From contig JASJOG010000592.1 in the NCBI GenBank assembly GCA_030142905.1, positions 34,667 to 98,666 of the forward strand: 64,000 bases of DNA, given 5' to 3'. The DNA is from Heliopora coerulea (taxonomy: Eukaryota > Cnidaria > Anthozoa > Scleralcyonacea > Helioporidae). Under the pieces are notes generated by a model. That model saw nothing but the letters and a program-made list of their open reading frames with translations, did not search any database and had not been told where the DNA came from. The translations under genes were made by a program, and so were the position numbers. Below are positions 1 through 9,428 of this stretch, in pieces; positions within the stretch are counted from its first letter, which is position 1, and each line of letters opens with the position of its first letter.

Positions 1-984
1 ACAATGAAATATTCTAAACGCTTCTTCAAAAAATCTCCGTTTGGGAAATCCTTGTGAATAAATAGAATTTGGAATTCCTTCAACACTGATTTTTACATTA
101 GTTATATTTGGATAAACAAACTGTTCACTATTTGTAACAGTTTTATTTCTAAACAACAACACAATAGCTTTCATACTCTTCCGTGGAATATTTATGGTTT
201 CATTATGTAAAGTTGCATCTTTATTCCATTCTACTGTTTTCATCAAAGTTACATAATTATATGATAGTGATCTTCCTGTGGAATAATTTGATAAAACATC
301 ATTTGTTAAATCTAAATTTTCAATAGTTTCATACTCCAATTCTAAATTTTCCAAAGTATAATTACCAACATTTTCACCACTTTGTGCAACCATAATTTCA
401 CTAGATTTTGGTAAAGTTATAACATATTGAAAATTGTTAATCATTCCATAAGGTGCATATAATCCATGATCCGAAAGTATTTTTTCTAATTTCAAACATT
501 GTTTTGTTCCGTAAGTATCAAACATTAATTTGTCAGACACTTTTTGAACACTTCCACTTGCAGCTCCAGAATCATCTTTTGAAATTAATTTTCTTAAATT
601 TTTATTAGCAATACCATATTCAATCATATCAGCTCTTTCATATTCAGGTTTCCAGAGATCTTTGTAAATTTCCAAGAAAGATTCTCCGATATTGTCGTAA
701 ACAATTTCCCCAGCAAATTTGACAATTAATCTTTTCTTTAAACGTTTTGATAAATTATTTAAAAACCAAGATTTGGTATTTGAATTTTTGAAATTAAATG
801 ATAATCTTAAACTATCGGGAACCAAACACAAATTTGGATTTAGTTTGGGAATATCTATATAAAGTTCTTCTTCTGGATTTACTTTATTAGGATTCAAAGT
901 TACAACATGTCTTGTTCTGTTTCCTTTAATTTCACTCATTTTTGATCTTTTATATCCTGGATGTAATTCGTTTACTCTATTCAT
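1..984 (-). CDS. Putative double jelly-roll major capsid protein (hexon-like), C-terminus off window
   Basis: Open from the ATG (preceded by ATAAAAA) to the window edge, 328 codons without a stop. It has no transmembrane segment and is rich in beta-prone stretches. The last visible stretch (…SIYSQG…FFEEAFRIFH) matches the broken gene at 20,242-20,705, which supplies the equivalent of the missing C-terminus, with motifs such as CIDLRTLDDN and LVNTQSG. Together they suggest a protein of about 415 residues, reasonable for a Polinton/adintovirus capsid protein. It is the fourth gene of the leftward set, after the integrase; in element 2 the packaging ATPase follows it, a typical capsid-packaging pairing. 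The capsid role is inferred from position, size and family resemblance; no structure was tested. Confidence 0.6.
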   Translation of the reverse strand, partial: MNRVNELHPGYKRSKMSEIKGNRTRHVVTLNPNKVNPEEELYIDIPKLNPNLCLVPDSLRLSFNFKNSNTKSWFLNNLSKRLKKRLIVKFAGEIVYDNIGESFLEIYKDLWKPEYERADMIEYGIANKNLRKLISKDDSGAASGSVQKVSDKLMFDTYGTKQCLKLEKILSDHGLYAPYGMINNFQYVITLPKSSEIMVAQSGENVGNYTLENLELEYETIENLDLTNDVLSNYSTGRSLSYNYVTLMKTVEWNKDATLHNETINIPRKSMKAIVLLFRNKTVTNSEQFVYPNITNVKISVEGIPNSIYSQGFPKRRFFEEAFRIFHC

Positions 985-1034
985 TTTTTATTATACAAAA
1001 ATTAAAAATTTTTGTTATATAAAAAATATTTTTA

Positions 1035-1916
1035 TTAGCTTTGCTGTGTTTTCTTTCTATGTTTGTATTCCTTATATTCATTGTATAAAAAGTAAGTAAT
1101 TGCAATAGCTAATATCCATAGATTTTTAGCTAGAAAAGCAATACCTTTTGCACCCCATGATAATATTTGAGAAATTAAATTTAAAACTGCTGAAATGACT
1201 GTACCAAAATTTTTACCTATATTTGCAATTGCTTTTCCTAATTTTCCAACTGCACTTGCACCTCTTTTTAATGCGTTTCTTGCACCTATAACAATTGTTG
1301 TAATTATGCCTGCTACAGAAATAGCAACTGCTGATAAACCCGCAAGATTTTCATTTACCCATTTTTTAAATCTTTCTAATCTTCCAAGGTCAGATTCTTC
1401 AGCTTGATTATTTAAAATATTTATTCCTTCTTCACTAATTGGTCTTTCATTATTTTCAAGTCTCATTTTATCTGCTTGAAGTTTTGCAATTTCTGAAAAA
1501 GATTTGTATATTTCTTTTTGTGGAGTGTTGTCTGGTTGCAATTCAGATTTATTTTTCCAATGCTGATGTTCTCTCTCAAAACCATCAATTTTTCCTCGTA
1601 TAACTTCTTTTTTTTCATTTTCTGTTAAACCAGAGTCAAGCGTAGTATCAAGATTATCCAAATTTATCAAACCACTAAATTCTCTTAATTCATCTCTATC
1701 AAAAAATGATCGTCTTGAATCATTTTCATTATCAATTAATCTTTTTAAGTTATTTTCACCAATTATATTATCAATTCTAGTTTGAATTTCTGATATTGAA
1801 TCCAAAGTTATATTTCTTACCTCAATCTCTCTCATTTCAAAATTCTCATCACTAGATATTTTTTCATTTATCATAGAATTTGGTGTTTTTTCATATTCTT
1901 TTCTTGCTTTTTTCAT
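1035..1916 (-). CDS. Membrane-associated Polinton protein, hydrophobic C-terminal third
   Basis: An intact 293-residue protein. The first 190 residues are charged and probably helical. From about residue 193 a long hydrophobic, Gly/Ala-rich region follows (LSAVAISVAGIITTIVIGA, then a basic amphipathic stretch, then LAKNLWILAIAITYFLY) ending in a short basic tail. Two to four membrane or membrane-active helices are likely. It lies between an acidic protein and the capsid gene in the leftward set. Function unknown; by position it could be a minor virion protein acting on membranes, loosely comparable to adenovirus protein VI, but no sequence match to that was seen. Confidence 0.6.
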   Translation of the reverse strand: MKKARKEYEKTPNSMINEKISSDENFEMREIEVRNITLDSISEIQTRIDNIIGENNLKRLIDNENDSRRSFFDRDELREFSGLINLDNLDTTLDSGLTENEKKEVIRGKIDGFEREHQHWKNKSELQPDNTPQKEIYKSFSEIAKLQADKMRLENNERPISEEGINILNNQAEESDLGRLERFKKWVNENLAGLSAVAISVAGIITTIVIGARNALKRGASAVGKLGKAIANIGKNFGTVISAVLNLISQILSWGAKGIAFLAKNLWILAIAITYFLYNEYKEYKHRKKTQQS

Positions 1917-1943
1917 ATTACTTTAAATTCTTTAATAAAATTC

Positions 1944-2387
1944 TTATTTTTTTGGGGAAAAAAACTTTGGTTTGTCGTCTTTATAATTAAAATCACCAAT
2001 TTTTCTATCTTTGTAAATTATAGCAATATTTCCTTTATTGTTTTCAAAAAATTTTGTTTCATCTAACAAGATACTATTATTTGGTCCTGCATCTTTATCA
2101 AGATCAATATCAAATATATTTTTAAATTTTAATATTCTTTCTCCATATGTTATTCCTTTAAGTCTTCTATCCAATCTGACACTTGATAGTCTCATAGGAG
2201 ACACTCTATTAAATTTTCTTCTTGGATTTTCTGTGTTTATTATATTTATACTTCTATTATTATCATACCCACCAAAACTTGTTTCCTCTTCTTCGTCCTC
2301 GCGGTCTTCCTCTTCTTCTTCTTCATAATTTCTACGAACTTGTTTGCTTCGCTCACTCATTTCTATATCATCAAAACCTTTATCCAT
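1944..2387 (-). CDS. Small acidic Polinton protein of unknown function
   Basis: 147 residues. Near the N-terminus lies an almost uninterrupted Glu/Asp tract (about residues 22-35), then a basic Arg-rich middle (about 55-80) and a Lys-rich end. The start is in TAAAATAAATG, the context shared by most genes here. The 5' end is 5 bp from the integrase stop, suggesting co-expression with the integrase. Not recognised. The low-complexity acidic tract followed by a basic region would fit a core or DNA-binding protein, which is only a guess. Confidence 0.6.
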   Translation of the reverse strand: MDKGFDDIEMSERSKQVRRNYEEEEEEDREDEEEETSFGGYDNNRSINIINTENPRRKFNRVSPMRLSSVRLDRRLKGITYGERILKFKNIFDIDLDKDAGPNNSILLDETKFFENNKGNIAIIYKDRKIGDFNYKDDKPKFFSPKK

Positions 2388-2392
2388 TTATT

Positions 2393-3583
2393 TTATATGT
2401 TTTGAATATTTTCTTCTGGTATCCAAGAGTTATGTTTATTATCATAACCTAACCACTTTACCAACACCATATTTTTACCTTTAACTTTTTTCCTTTTTAA
2501 TATTTTCTCAACTCTATATATATCATTCTTTTTATCCACAGCAGATAGTTCCTGTTCATAAAATTTTCCAATAATTGGTTCTCCCTCATGATCTTCTATT
2601 TCATACATGTTTGGATCACCCCTGAATACTTTTACAATTTTAAAAATTTCTTCTGTAAAATTGGATTCATAACCTTTAGTAAATATGTTCTTATATTTGG
2701 AAATCCTAACAGTATCACCAATTCTGAATTTAGGTAAAGGTAAATCTCCTAATGGGTAACCATATAGTGTAATCCACACTTGGTCTTTGTTAGACTTGTT
2801 CACATCAGCAGGTTTCATTAATATACTACTGTGTTTAGTATTATTATAATTATTCACAAGGTTACTCAAAATGTTAATCCAATTATAAGTTCCTTTACTG
2901 TAGAAATATTTCCACATGGATGTTTTTAGAGTTCTGTTAAATCTTTCAACTATAGCTGCTTTTCTATCAGAGTTTGTGGAAAAATATTCAACATTATGTT
3001 TTTTCAATAGTTCTTTTACACCTACATTGTAAAATTCTTTTCCTTCATCAAATTGAGCAACTTTTGGGTATTTACCAAATCTTTCTTTAAATTGTTTTAA
3101 TAATTTATCCACAGCTTTTGTCATGTTTTTAGTATCTTTTCTGTAAACAGGAATAGCGAATGCATAACGGCTTAGAATTTCAACAGCTGTCAGTATCCAA
3201 TAATATCCTTTGTTCTGTTTTTTACCGCCTTGGCGGCCAGCTCCGCTGTATTTTCCCATATCAACCAAGTCCATTTGTATTTGATTTCCTAAATCTTTAA
3301 CAAATGTTCTTTGGAATTTATATCTTCTAACAATTGGTTTGTATCTTGTAAAAGTATCTTGTGTTTTTAACCAGTCTTGCACAATTTTTCTACTGACTTT
3401 TAATCCCTTTTCTTTTGCTTTTTGATAAAGTCTTTCCGAAGATTGATAACCTGTTTCTGGGTTGTAGTAAATGTCTCTTAACTCTTGTTCAATAACAATC
3501 ATGTCATCGAAGCTGTCTTTATCACTCACTTGCACCTTTGGTGCTGAGAGCTTCGCTCGATCGTTCACACGCTTCACGTTCAT
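2393..3583 (-). CDS. Polinton integrase (rve superfamily) with C-terminal chromodomain
   Basis: An intact 396-residue DDE/D integrase that would insert the element into host DNA. The catalytic core spans about residues 95-260: first Asp in QMDLVDMG (D105), second in AQFDEGKEF (D179), Glu in IVERFNRTLK (E213). An SH3-like segment (FRIGDTVRISK, about 287-297) follows. The C-terminus is a chromodomain (about 353-396: YRVEKILKRK, then LVKWLGY, then SWIPEEN), which in related integrases targets modified histones. An N-terminal helical region precedes the core. The start context is AAAATAAATG, 21 bp from a divergent gene. A short GC-rich hairpin (CCGCC-TT-GGCGG) lies inside the gene. One of the few long genes here without a break. 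Confidence 0.93.
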   Translation of the reverse strand: MNVKRVNDRAKLSAPKVQVSDKDSFDDMIVIEQELRDIYYNPETGYQSSERLYQKAKEKGLKVSRKIVQDWLKTQDTFTRYKPIVRRYKFQRTFVKDLGNQIQMDLVDMGKYSGAGRQGGKKQNKGYYWILTAVEILSRYAFAIPVYRKDTKNMTKAVDKLLKQFKERFGKYPKVAQFDEGKEFYNVGVKELLKKHNVEYFSTNSDRKAAIVERFNRTLKTSMWKYFYSKGTYNWINILSNLVNNYNNTKHSSILMKPADVNKSNKDQVWITLYGYPLGDLPLPKFRIGDTVRISKYKNIFTKGYESNFTEEIFKIVKVFRGDPNMYEIEDHEGEPIIGKFYEQELSAVDKKNDIYRVEKILKRKKVKGKNMVLVKWLGYDNKHNSWIPEENIQNI

Positions 3584-3604
3584 TTATTTTTATTAAAATA
3601 AACA
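3584..3604. promoter_or_regulatory. 21-bp divergent start region (probable bidirectional promoter)
   Basis: The integrase ATG and the rightward gene ATG face away from each other with only 21 bp between them, all A/T except one base. The spacer contains TTTATTTT…AAAATAAA, an inverted repeat, so each strand presents the same AAAATAAA signal just upstream of its ATG. Any promoter must overlap the start codons. The promoter role is inferred from geometry. Confidence 0.5.
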
Positions 3605-5130
3605 ATGAATTCAACTGAAAAATTTGAAAGAAAATATTATGGGAAAAATTATGATTATGTTATGAAAAATATTAAAGAAGATGTTGAATTGGAGAAAAAA
3701 TATTTTAAAAAAAATATCCCTATGCAGACATGTCAAGGTTTACCTTCGAGGCTGATTTTGATAAAAATGCTGTTTTTCAAGGTTATCATATTTGGTTTAA
3801 AAATAATTCGTTTTTGTCAACAGATATAAATTCAGATACATTTAAAAATGATCCGAATTTGACAAAGTATCTTTATATTAACAAACCAAAACCAAACTTT
3901 CCAAAAATTTGGAAAATTGGAGGAACTGTACAAGAATTACCAAAAGGTAAAAGACATGTTGATTATACAGGAAAAAATTATTATTGGGATAATTTTCCTA
4001 CACAATATGTTTTAAGTTATCCTATTAATCAGTTTAGAATTTATGTAAACAATACAGATTATTTTCAAAGCAATTTACCTGGATTGAATATAACTACAGA
4101 TGATAATGCAAAATGGTCACTTAATGAGCCATATTTTCAAAGCATTATAGGAACATGGGTTGCAACTTATGGATGTGGAATTTCAATACAACATTTATTA
4201 TTTTCAGCTGATGTTCCAAAACAAATTACATCATTTATGAGATTTCATCTATATTTTACAGTTAGAAGAATTATGTGGCAACTGAGAAATGGTGATAATG
4301 AAAACTTTTATAAATTTAATGCTGGTTTTTTAAAAGATCACTATCCAAAATGGACATACCAAGAAATTATAAACATTAAAAATGAACATTTAGGACAAGA
4401 CGTTGTTGGAAAAAAACCATGGAAAAGATATAAACATGGTCCTAGACAAATTAGAGACACACAAAATGATTATAAAAAATTTATACCTAGAATTTCAAAT
4501 GGGTTTACAAAAAATGAAACCGAATTATTGAATCAAAGCATTGAAGCTTATCTTTATGCAATTCTTGGATCGCAAGCAAGAACAAGACAAAGTATTGTTT
4601 CAAATAGAGCTTCAGCATTGGAAACACAAAAAGTTTTTAGACAAATTTTTGAAGATTCTATTATAAATTACGATACAGCAACATGGATTAATAATATGAA
4701 TCAAGCAATTTCATCAACTAATGTAGTTTTAAATACTGCTATAAGTCCAACTTTATGGTTAATTCCGAGCAGTTTAATTATTTTAAAAAATCCAATTGAT
4801 GGTTATAATAATAAATTAAAAGTTTCTGATGAAAATATGGTTTTTGGAATTAACGAAAATTTAAATTATTACAGGGTTAAAGAACAACCAATAAAAAAAC
4901 AACTGGGAGCGCATGACTTGAAAAAATTAGAAACATTAGGAACTGAGCAACAACTAAAGACCAATAAACAGCCTTTGGTTGCTAAAGTAACAAAAAACAT
5001 CAACCAGAGGTCTCAGGACCTGAGGTCCAGCAAACAATTGAAAACCGTCACACCTCCTACGAGTGATAATTTAATTGTTTTATCTTTATCAATAATTGGT
5101 GGAATTTTAATTGCACGGTACGTGCTCTGA
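3605..5130 (+). CDS. Large Polinton protein with C-terminal membrane anchor; frameshift near N-terminus
   Basis: About 505 residues. Translation from the first ATG is cut off by a frame change at an A8 run (3707-3714); the remainder is open from 3730 to the stop. The first frame gives a charged helical start (MNSTEKFERKYYGKNYDY) and the second continues smoothly with a globular, aromatic-rich body. The C-terminus has a Lys/Gln-rich linker and then a single hydrophobic segment (VLSLSIIGGILIARYVL), so the protein is probably tail-anchored. It is the first rightward gene, followed by the penton-like gene 39 bp later. Not recognised as a known family; by neighbourhood, probably virion-related. 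The first ATG was chosen because its peptide is continuous with the body apart from the indel. Confidence 0.65.
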
Positions 5131-5169
5131 TCAACAAAGTTTTGAATCAAAATATTTATTATAAAATAA

Positions 5170-5868
5170 ATGACAATATCTTTAAAAATCTTCATCACAA
5201 AAGATGAAAACTCAGAAAAAATAATTCCATTAGACGAGCCACTTATATTAACTAATTGTTCAGAGATGTTTGTAAAATCAGTAAGTATTTTTTGGAATTT
5301 TAATAATTTATATAAAAATATTCATCATTTTAGTTATGATACACAAGGTGCTAATAGAAAAATTGACTTCAAAGACAGATATTATACATTTAATATTTTA
5401 AAAACTGAATTAGAAAATGTCAGTGCAATTGAACTGGAACAAATTGATTTTTCTGGAAAATGCACAATAAAATCGGATAAAACATTAAATTTGAAAACAT
5501 TTGGTCCAATCATAGGATTTCCCGTTAATAAAGTTATATCTCCAAATACTTTAACAGAAAGTGACAATGTAGTAAATATTAATAACAACTTGGAATATGT
5601 AAACATAAGCTGTAATATGATTGATAAAAGTAAAAATTTTGTAAATGGTAAAAGAAGTAATGTACTTCTTCAAGTTCCAATTGAATCTGAACAAACATTA
5701 AAAGGAAGTGTTTCTAAAATTTATCCACCTGAAGAAACAGGAGGAATAAAATTATCAAATGGAATTTATAATGAAATAAAATTCAAAGTGGAAGGAAACC
5801 ATGGTAGTGGTCCACAAGGTGGTTCATCTTCAATTGGAAATGTTTTATTGGAAATTATTATTAAATAA
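5170..5868 (+). CDS. Putative minor capsid (penton-like) protein
   Basis: 232 residues, intact, start in AAAATAAATG. The protein is beta-rich without membrane segments. In the middle it has the layout seen in Polinton/adintovirus penton-like minor capsid proteins: an IGFP stretch, then VNI, then a beta strand with YVNISCNMI, an NGKRSNVLLQVPI segment and a hydrophobic C-terminal strand (NVLLEIIIK). Its stop codon directly abuts the ATG of the fibre gene, the same penton-fibre pairing found in adenoviruses. The single jelly-roll identity is inferred from these motifs, size and position; a structure prediction would settle it. Confidence 0.6.
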   Translation: MTISLKIFITKDENSEKIIPLDEPLILTNCSEMFVKSVSIFWNFNNLYKNIHHFSYDTQGANRKIDFKDRYYTFNILKTELENVSAIELEQIDFSGKCTIKSDKTLNLKTFGPIIGFPVNKVISPNTLTESDNVVNINNNLEYVNISCNMIDKSKNFVNGKRSNVLLQVPIESEQTLKGSVSKIYPPEETGGIKLSNGIYNEIKFKVEGNHGSGPQGGSSSIGNVLLEIIIK

Positions 5869-7684
5869 ATGAGTTTATTTTACGGATATGAAAACAAACA
5901 TGAATCTGATGTAACAGGAAAGCTGTCTACTACAGGAGGGGATATGACAGGAGACATTAACATGGGCTCACACCATATAATAACATCAGTTGATCCAACG
6001 GAAAATTCACATTTAGCTAGGAAAAAATATGTGGATGATTTAGTGTCGGGACATACAAGTTCGAATTATTTACCAAAAAGTGGTGGAATAATGACTGGTG
6101 ATATCACAATGGGAAATAATAAAATTACAACAACTTATAATCCTGTGAGTAGCAAAGACCTTTGTAGGAAAAAATATGTGGATGACCAAGATTCTAGAAA
6201 ATTATCATTGACAGGTGGAACAATGACTTGAAACTTGAATATGGGATCAAATAAAGTCTTATCAAGTGCAACACCTTCAAATAATAATGATCTCACAACA
6301 AAAAAATATGTGGACGGAAACTTTATAAAAATGGAAAAAGTCACATGGTTGGGTGTTGAAAGAAGTAAAATTAAAAGAGATATTTACACAAATACTTATC
6401 AAGTTTTAACCTCAAAAGATCCAGACTATAAAGATGCTCTTTCAAGAAAAAAGTATGTGGATGATAGAGATAACACTAGATTACCTTTATCAGGTGGAAC
6501 AATGACAGGTGATATCACAATTGGAAATAATAAAATCATCACAACTTCAGATCCAAACAGCGACAATTCACTCACAAGAAAAAAATATGTGGATGATCAA
6601 GATGATACAAAATTGTCTTTATCTGGAGGAACAATGACTGGCGATATAACAATTGGAAATAATAAAATTATTTCTTCAACAAATCCCACACTTCAAACAC
6701 ATTTGACGAGAAAAAAATATGTTGATACAAAATTATCAAAAACAGGTGGAACAATGACTGGAGATTTGGATATGGGAAATCATCATATTCTTCATGCAGC
6801 AAATTATGTCCCATCTTCTGATCATCATGTTGTGACTAAAAAATATGTGACAAATTTTTCATTGGCAAATACGGTTGCAAATATTTATAATTTGCAAATG
6901 GATGATGAAGGAATTTTTAATTGTGAAAGATGATGTTAATTATATAGAATATACTGGAAGCAATAAAAAGGTTGAAAAACTTTTGAATTTGTCAAGAAAA
7001 AAAGATTGGAATTTCAAACAAGATGATACAAACAAACAACCATTTTTCAAAAAATCCACTATTAATAATAATTTTTATTGTGTCCAATATCTTGGATCAA
7101 ACAGTAACAATTTACATTTAGTTAGTACACAAGATATTTTAAGCAATCAACACTTGAATTTTTATTTTGTATATGGTTTAAAATCATTAAATTCATCTAA
7201 CAATGAGGTATAGTTGTTTAAAATCATAGATAATGAAACAGTAAGTCAACCAACTCCTTTTAATTTTGGTATTTCTTATTGTAATTCATTATTATATATC
7301 ACAAATTCATCCATGTCTGCAATTTCAAATAGCAGATGGCAATTGAAAGCAAATGCAAAAGAAATAAACAAATTAATATGTCTTTCTGTACATTGGGATC
7401 AAAATAACCTCAGTGGTGATAAAAAAGGAAAACTTTATGTGAATGGAAAAGAAATTTGTTCTTTCCTTACAAGTAGTAATAATTCATCTCACAATTCAAA
7501 TATGAAATTTTATCTTGGATCATAAAATAAAGACCACGGAAAAATGGATGGAGAAATATTATATGTATATGTTTCAACAAGAAAAATGAAATATCCAGAA
7601 ATTGTTTTAAATCATTATCTTCTTTGTAAAAAATATGGTGTTGATTTTGACAAAGATGAAATATTAAAATATATAGCTAAATAA
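5869..7684 (+). pseudogene. Virion fibre: phage-tail-fibre-like repeats plus LamG/ConA-like head, broken
   Basis: Begins immediately after the penton-like stop (TAAATAAATG). The N-terminal ~330 codons are seven repeats of about 40 residues, each with GGTMTGDI-MG--KI followed by KKYVDD or a variant, the pattern of phage long-tail-fibre shaft repeats that form trimeric stalks. The C-terminal ~250 codons resemble a laminin-G/concanavalin-like lectin domain (ICLSVHWDQNN, GKLYVNGKEIC, MKFYLGS, DGEILYVYVS), a plausible receptor-binding head. Breaks: TGA at 6229-6231, a frame change near 6930, TAG at 7211-7213, TAA at 7523-7525. The role in attachment is inferred from architecture. A 15-bp-stem palindrome follows the stop. 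Confidence 0.8.
5930..6855 (+). repeat. Seven degenerate ~120-130 bp repeats of the fibre shaft
   Basis: Coding repeats inside the fibre gene, each carrying a (S/T)GG-MTGDI-MG-N-I half and a KKYVDD half. The KKYVDD-type half recurs seven times, with YVDG, YVDT and YVTN variants. They are divergent at DNA level, so they are old duplications kept under protein selection before decay. Confidence 0.85.
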
Positions 7685-7692
7685 ATTTTAAA

Positions 7693-7729
7693 TAAATTTT
7701 AAATAACCACAAATGTTATTTAAAATTTA
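7693..7729. terminator. 15-bp-stem palindrome after the fibre gene
   Basis: Perfect inverted repeat TAAATTTTAAATAAC / GTTATTTAAAATTTA with a 7-base loop, starting 9 bases after the fibre stop codon. It resembles the palindromes marking mRNA 3' ends in Mimivirus-type giant viruses. A second, GC-richer micro-hairpin (ACTGC-TTT-GCAGT, 7735-7747) follows at once. The remaining ~100 bp to the next gene is A/T-rich with repeated AAATTTTAAATA words. Confidence 0.55.
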
Positions 7730-7854
7730 CTTGAACTGCTTTGCAGTACTTTTAGGTTTATTTAATTTTATTTATAAATAACTTGTAAATAACTTTGAAT
7801 AAATTTTAAATACACTTCAATAAATTTTAAATAAAATTATAAAAAGATAAATAA

Positions 7855-8289
7855 ATGAGTGAACAAGGTGAAACAAGTAAACAACCAAATGTTGATAAAG
7901 TAACAGCAGTTGAAAAATCTGTTAAAACAAAAGATCCAAGAAAAGTAGAATTGGGAAAAAGATTGGCAAAAATTTCAAGAGAAGCAAAAGAAAGAAAAGC
8001 AAGACAGTGAAGCGAAGTAGAAAATGCTAAAGTAGAAAATAAAGAAATAACTGACTACATAGATTTTAGGTATTTTATTGGTGGTGCAACACTTGCCGCC
8101 ACACTTGGAGGGTTATATTATTCATATAAAAGAGACAAAAGACAAAGTGAGCAAAGCGAAGCTGCAGCGCATCAACAAAGAGAAGAAAAAGACAGCGAAG
8201 CTTACAAGTTAGTAAGAAAGAATGAGAACAAAATTAAAAGTTCACAATTGCATGGTGACTCATCAAGGTGTTCTATTGAAAACCTGTAA
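7855..8289 (+). pseudogene. Small single-span membrane protein, one in-frame stop
   Basis: 145 codons from an ATG in AGATAAATAAATG to TAA. One internal TGA at 8008-8010 (codon 52), probably from an Arg codon CGA. The first half is Lys-rich and charged (LGKRLAKISREAKERKARQ). After the stop come an acidic stretch, a hydrophobic span (YFIGGATLAATLGGLYYSYK, about codons 74-93) and a charged tail. It probably encoded a bitopic protein of about 144 residues. Function unknown; first of three small membrane-protein genes in a row, which suggests an envelope or inner-membrane role, or none. Confidence 0.55.
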
Positions 8290-8290
8290 G

Positions 8291-8303
8291 GACCTTATAG
8301 GTC
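8291..8303. terminator. Micro-hairpin just after the preceding stop
   Basis: GACCT-TAT-AGGTC, one base after the stop, followed by A/T-rich DNA with runs of A and T. A 5-bp stem alone is weak evidence. Confidence 0.3.
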
Positions 8304-8336
8304 TTTAATAAAAAAATTTTTTATGTATATAAATAA

Positions 8337-8570
8337 ATGACCGAAATGAATAGAAAAGAAGCTATGAATGAATTATATGATTCTACACTAATTACATTGG
8401 GTGCTGTGGGAATTGGAATGATAACAAGAAGAGTATTTAGTGATGGTTTGTCAACTTCGGCTAGTTTAGTACCTACTTTAAAACTTACAGCAGCTGTAGG
8501 ATTATCAACACTTGGAATTAAATATGCACAAGACAAAAAGTGGATTCCTGAGAACCCTTTCAAATCTTAG
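8337..8570 (+). CDS. Small hydrophobic protein (77 residues), probably membrane
   Basis: Intact, start in TATAAATAAATG. Two hydrophobic stretches, around residues 17-28 (STLITLGAVGIGMI) and 43-60 (LVPTLKLTAAVGLSTLGI), separated by a polar link; the end is basic and Pro-containing (KKWIPENPF). It sits between two other small membrane-protein genes. Not recognised. The ORF is credible because of its start motif, position in the gene row and lack of a competing reading frame. Confidence 0.55.
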   Translation: MTEMNRKEAMNELYDSTLITLGAVGIGMITRRVFSDGLSTSASLVPTLKLTAAVGLSTLGIKYAQDKKWIPENPFKS

Positions 8571-8603
8571 AAAGCGAAAATAAAAAAAATTAAAGAAAAA
8601 TAA

Positions 8604-9053
8604 ATGGAAACAGTAGTTGGTGGATTATTTAATGCAGTTGCTTTTGCAGGTGCTGGATTTTTATTTTCAAAATTAAATCATTCTGGATATGAAAAAGAGA
8701 TAAAAAGGCATAATGAAGCAATGGAAAAATTGAGCGAAGCAATGGAAAAATTGAGCGAAGCAAAGGAAAAATGGTATGAAGGGCAAGTGAAAAGAAAAGA
8801 AGAAATTGAAAGGTTAAGACAACAATTATCTGATGCAAATGCAGATATAAATCGAACAAACAAGTCTTTGAAAACTCTTGCTGAAGCGTATCAACGTGAG
8901 AAAAATTTAACACTTGAGTATGCTAATTCTAAGGAAAATGAACCAAAATTGGAAGATTATTATAAACCTTCAGATGAAATGAAAGAATATCAAAATGTTG
9001 CTTTTTTTCTGGTTGGATTATCAGGAGGCTACATAGTTTATAAATTTGTATAA
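8604..9053 (+). CDS. Coiled-coil protein with a hydrophobic segment at each end
   Basis: 149 residues, intact, start in AAAAATAAATG. The N-terminus is hydrophobic (VVGGLFNAVAFAGAGFLF, about 4-21). Residues ~28-100 form a long, strongly charged helix of coiled-coil type, including a near-perfect tandem repeat (EAMEKLSEAMEKLSEAKEK; 21-bp DNA units around 8718-8765). The C-terminus has another hydrophobic span (VAFFLVGLSGGYIVYKF, about 131-147). Such a spectrin-like rod between two membrane contacts could act as a virion membrane spacer. Function not known. Confidence 0.65.
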   Translation: METVVGGLFNAVAFAGAGFLFSKLNHSGYEKEIKRHNEAMEKLSEAMEKLSEAKEKWYEGQVKRKEEIERLRQQLSDANADINRTNKSLKTLAEAYQREKNLTLEYANSKENEPKLEDYYKPSDEMKEYQNVAFFLVGLSGGYIVYKFV

Positions 9054-9065
9054 AATAAATAAGCA

Positions 9066-9428
9066 ATGAACCAAGTAGTAAGAGAAAAAGTTGTGTTATT
9101 AGATTATGAAGATTATCAAATTAATAATAAAGATCAAATATATTATATTTTTATTAATAAAATTTTAAAAATTGTTGGTGAAGGTGAGTTATTAACATAT
9201 TATGACTTTATTATAGATTATAAAGAAAAATATTGTATTTTTACTGATGTTGAAATTGATTATGAAACTGGAGAAATAATTTATATAAAATATAAAATTA
9301 TTTTGAAAGCAAAAAAGACGGACGAAGTCCTCAGAATCGAGAGAAGCTCTCAGAAGCAAAGCTTCAGCAAAGCTTCACCAAAAACATTATTTAATATTTT
9401 TATATTTAATCGATATATGAATGTTTGA
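9066..9428 (+). CDS. Small Polinton protein, paralogue of the 9896-10180 gene
   Basis: 120 residues, start in AAATAAATAAGCAATG. It shares with the gene at 9896 the pattern EDY…NN.D.…YIF, GEGELL, YDF/HEFTI, KYCIF.DVEIDYE, YKIILK and the ending NIFIFN. Compared with that paralogue it has an extra ~20-residue stretch near its C-terminus, encoded by three consecutive GC-rich micro-hairpins (9320-9365). The stop codon lies within the loop/right arm of a 15-bp-stem palindrome. No known domain recognised; a small alpha/beta protein is likely. The pair brackets a SAP-type gene. Confidence 0.6.
   Translation: MNQVVREKVVLLDYEDYQINNKDQIYYIFINKILKIVGEGELLTYYDFIIDYKEKYCIFTDVEIDYETGEIIYIKYKIILKAKKTDEVLRIERSSQKQSFSKASPKTLFNIFIFNRYMNV
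9320..9375. repeat. Cluster of GC-rich micro-hairpins inserted in a coding region
   Basis: Three perfect hairpins in a row: GGAC-GAA-GTCC (9320-9330), GAGAG-AAG-CTCTC (9339-9351), GAAGC-AAA-GCTTC (9353-9365), then a partial repeat of the last. They are far richer in G/C than the surrounding gene and are absent from the paralogous gene, so they are best read as an in-frame insertion. Confidence 0.7.

Noticed and set aside
2393..3583. Integrase as part of a retrovirus or LTR retrotransposon
   Set aside because: No gag, protease, reverse transcriptase or LTR nearby; the gene is in a Polinton set.
8629..8913. Minus-strand frames opposite the coiled-coil gene
   Set aside because: Shadows of the plus-strand repeat; the plus-strand frame has the shared start motif.
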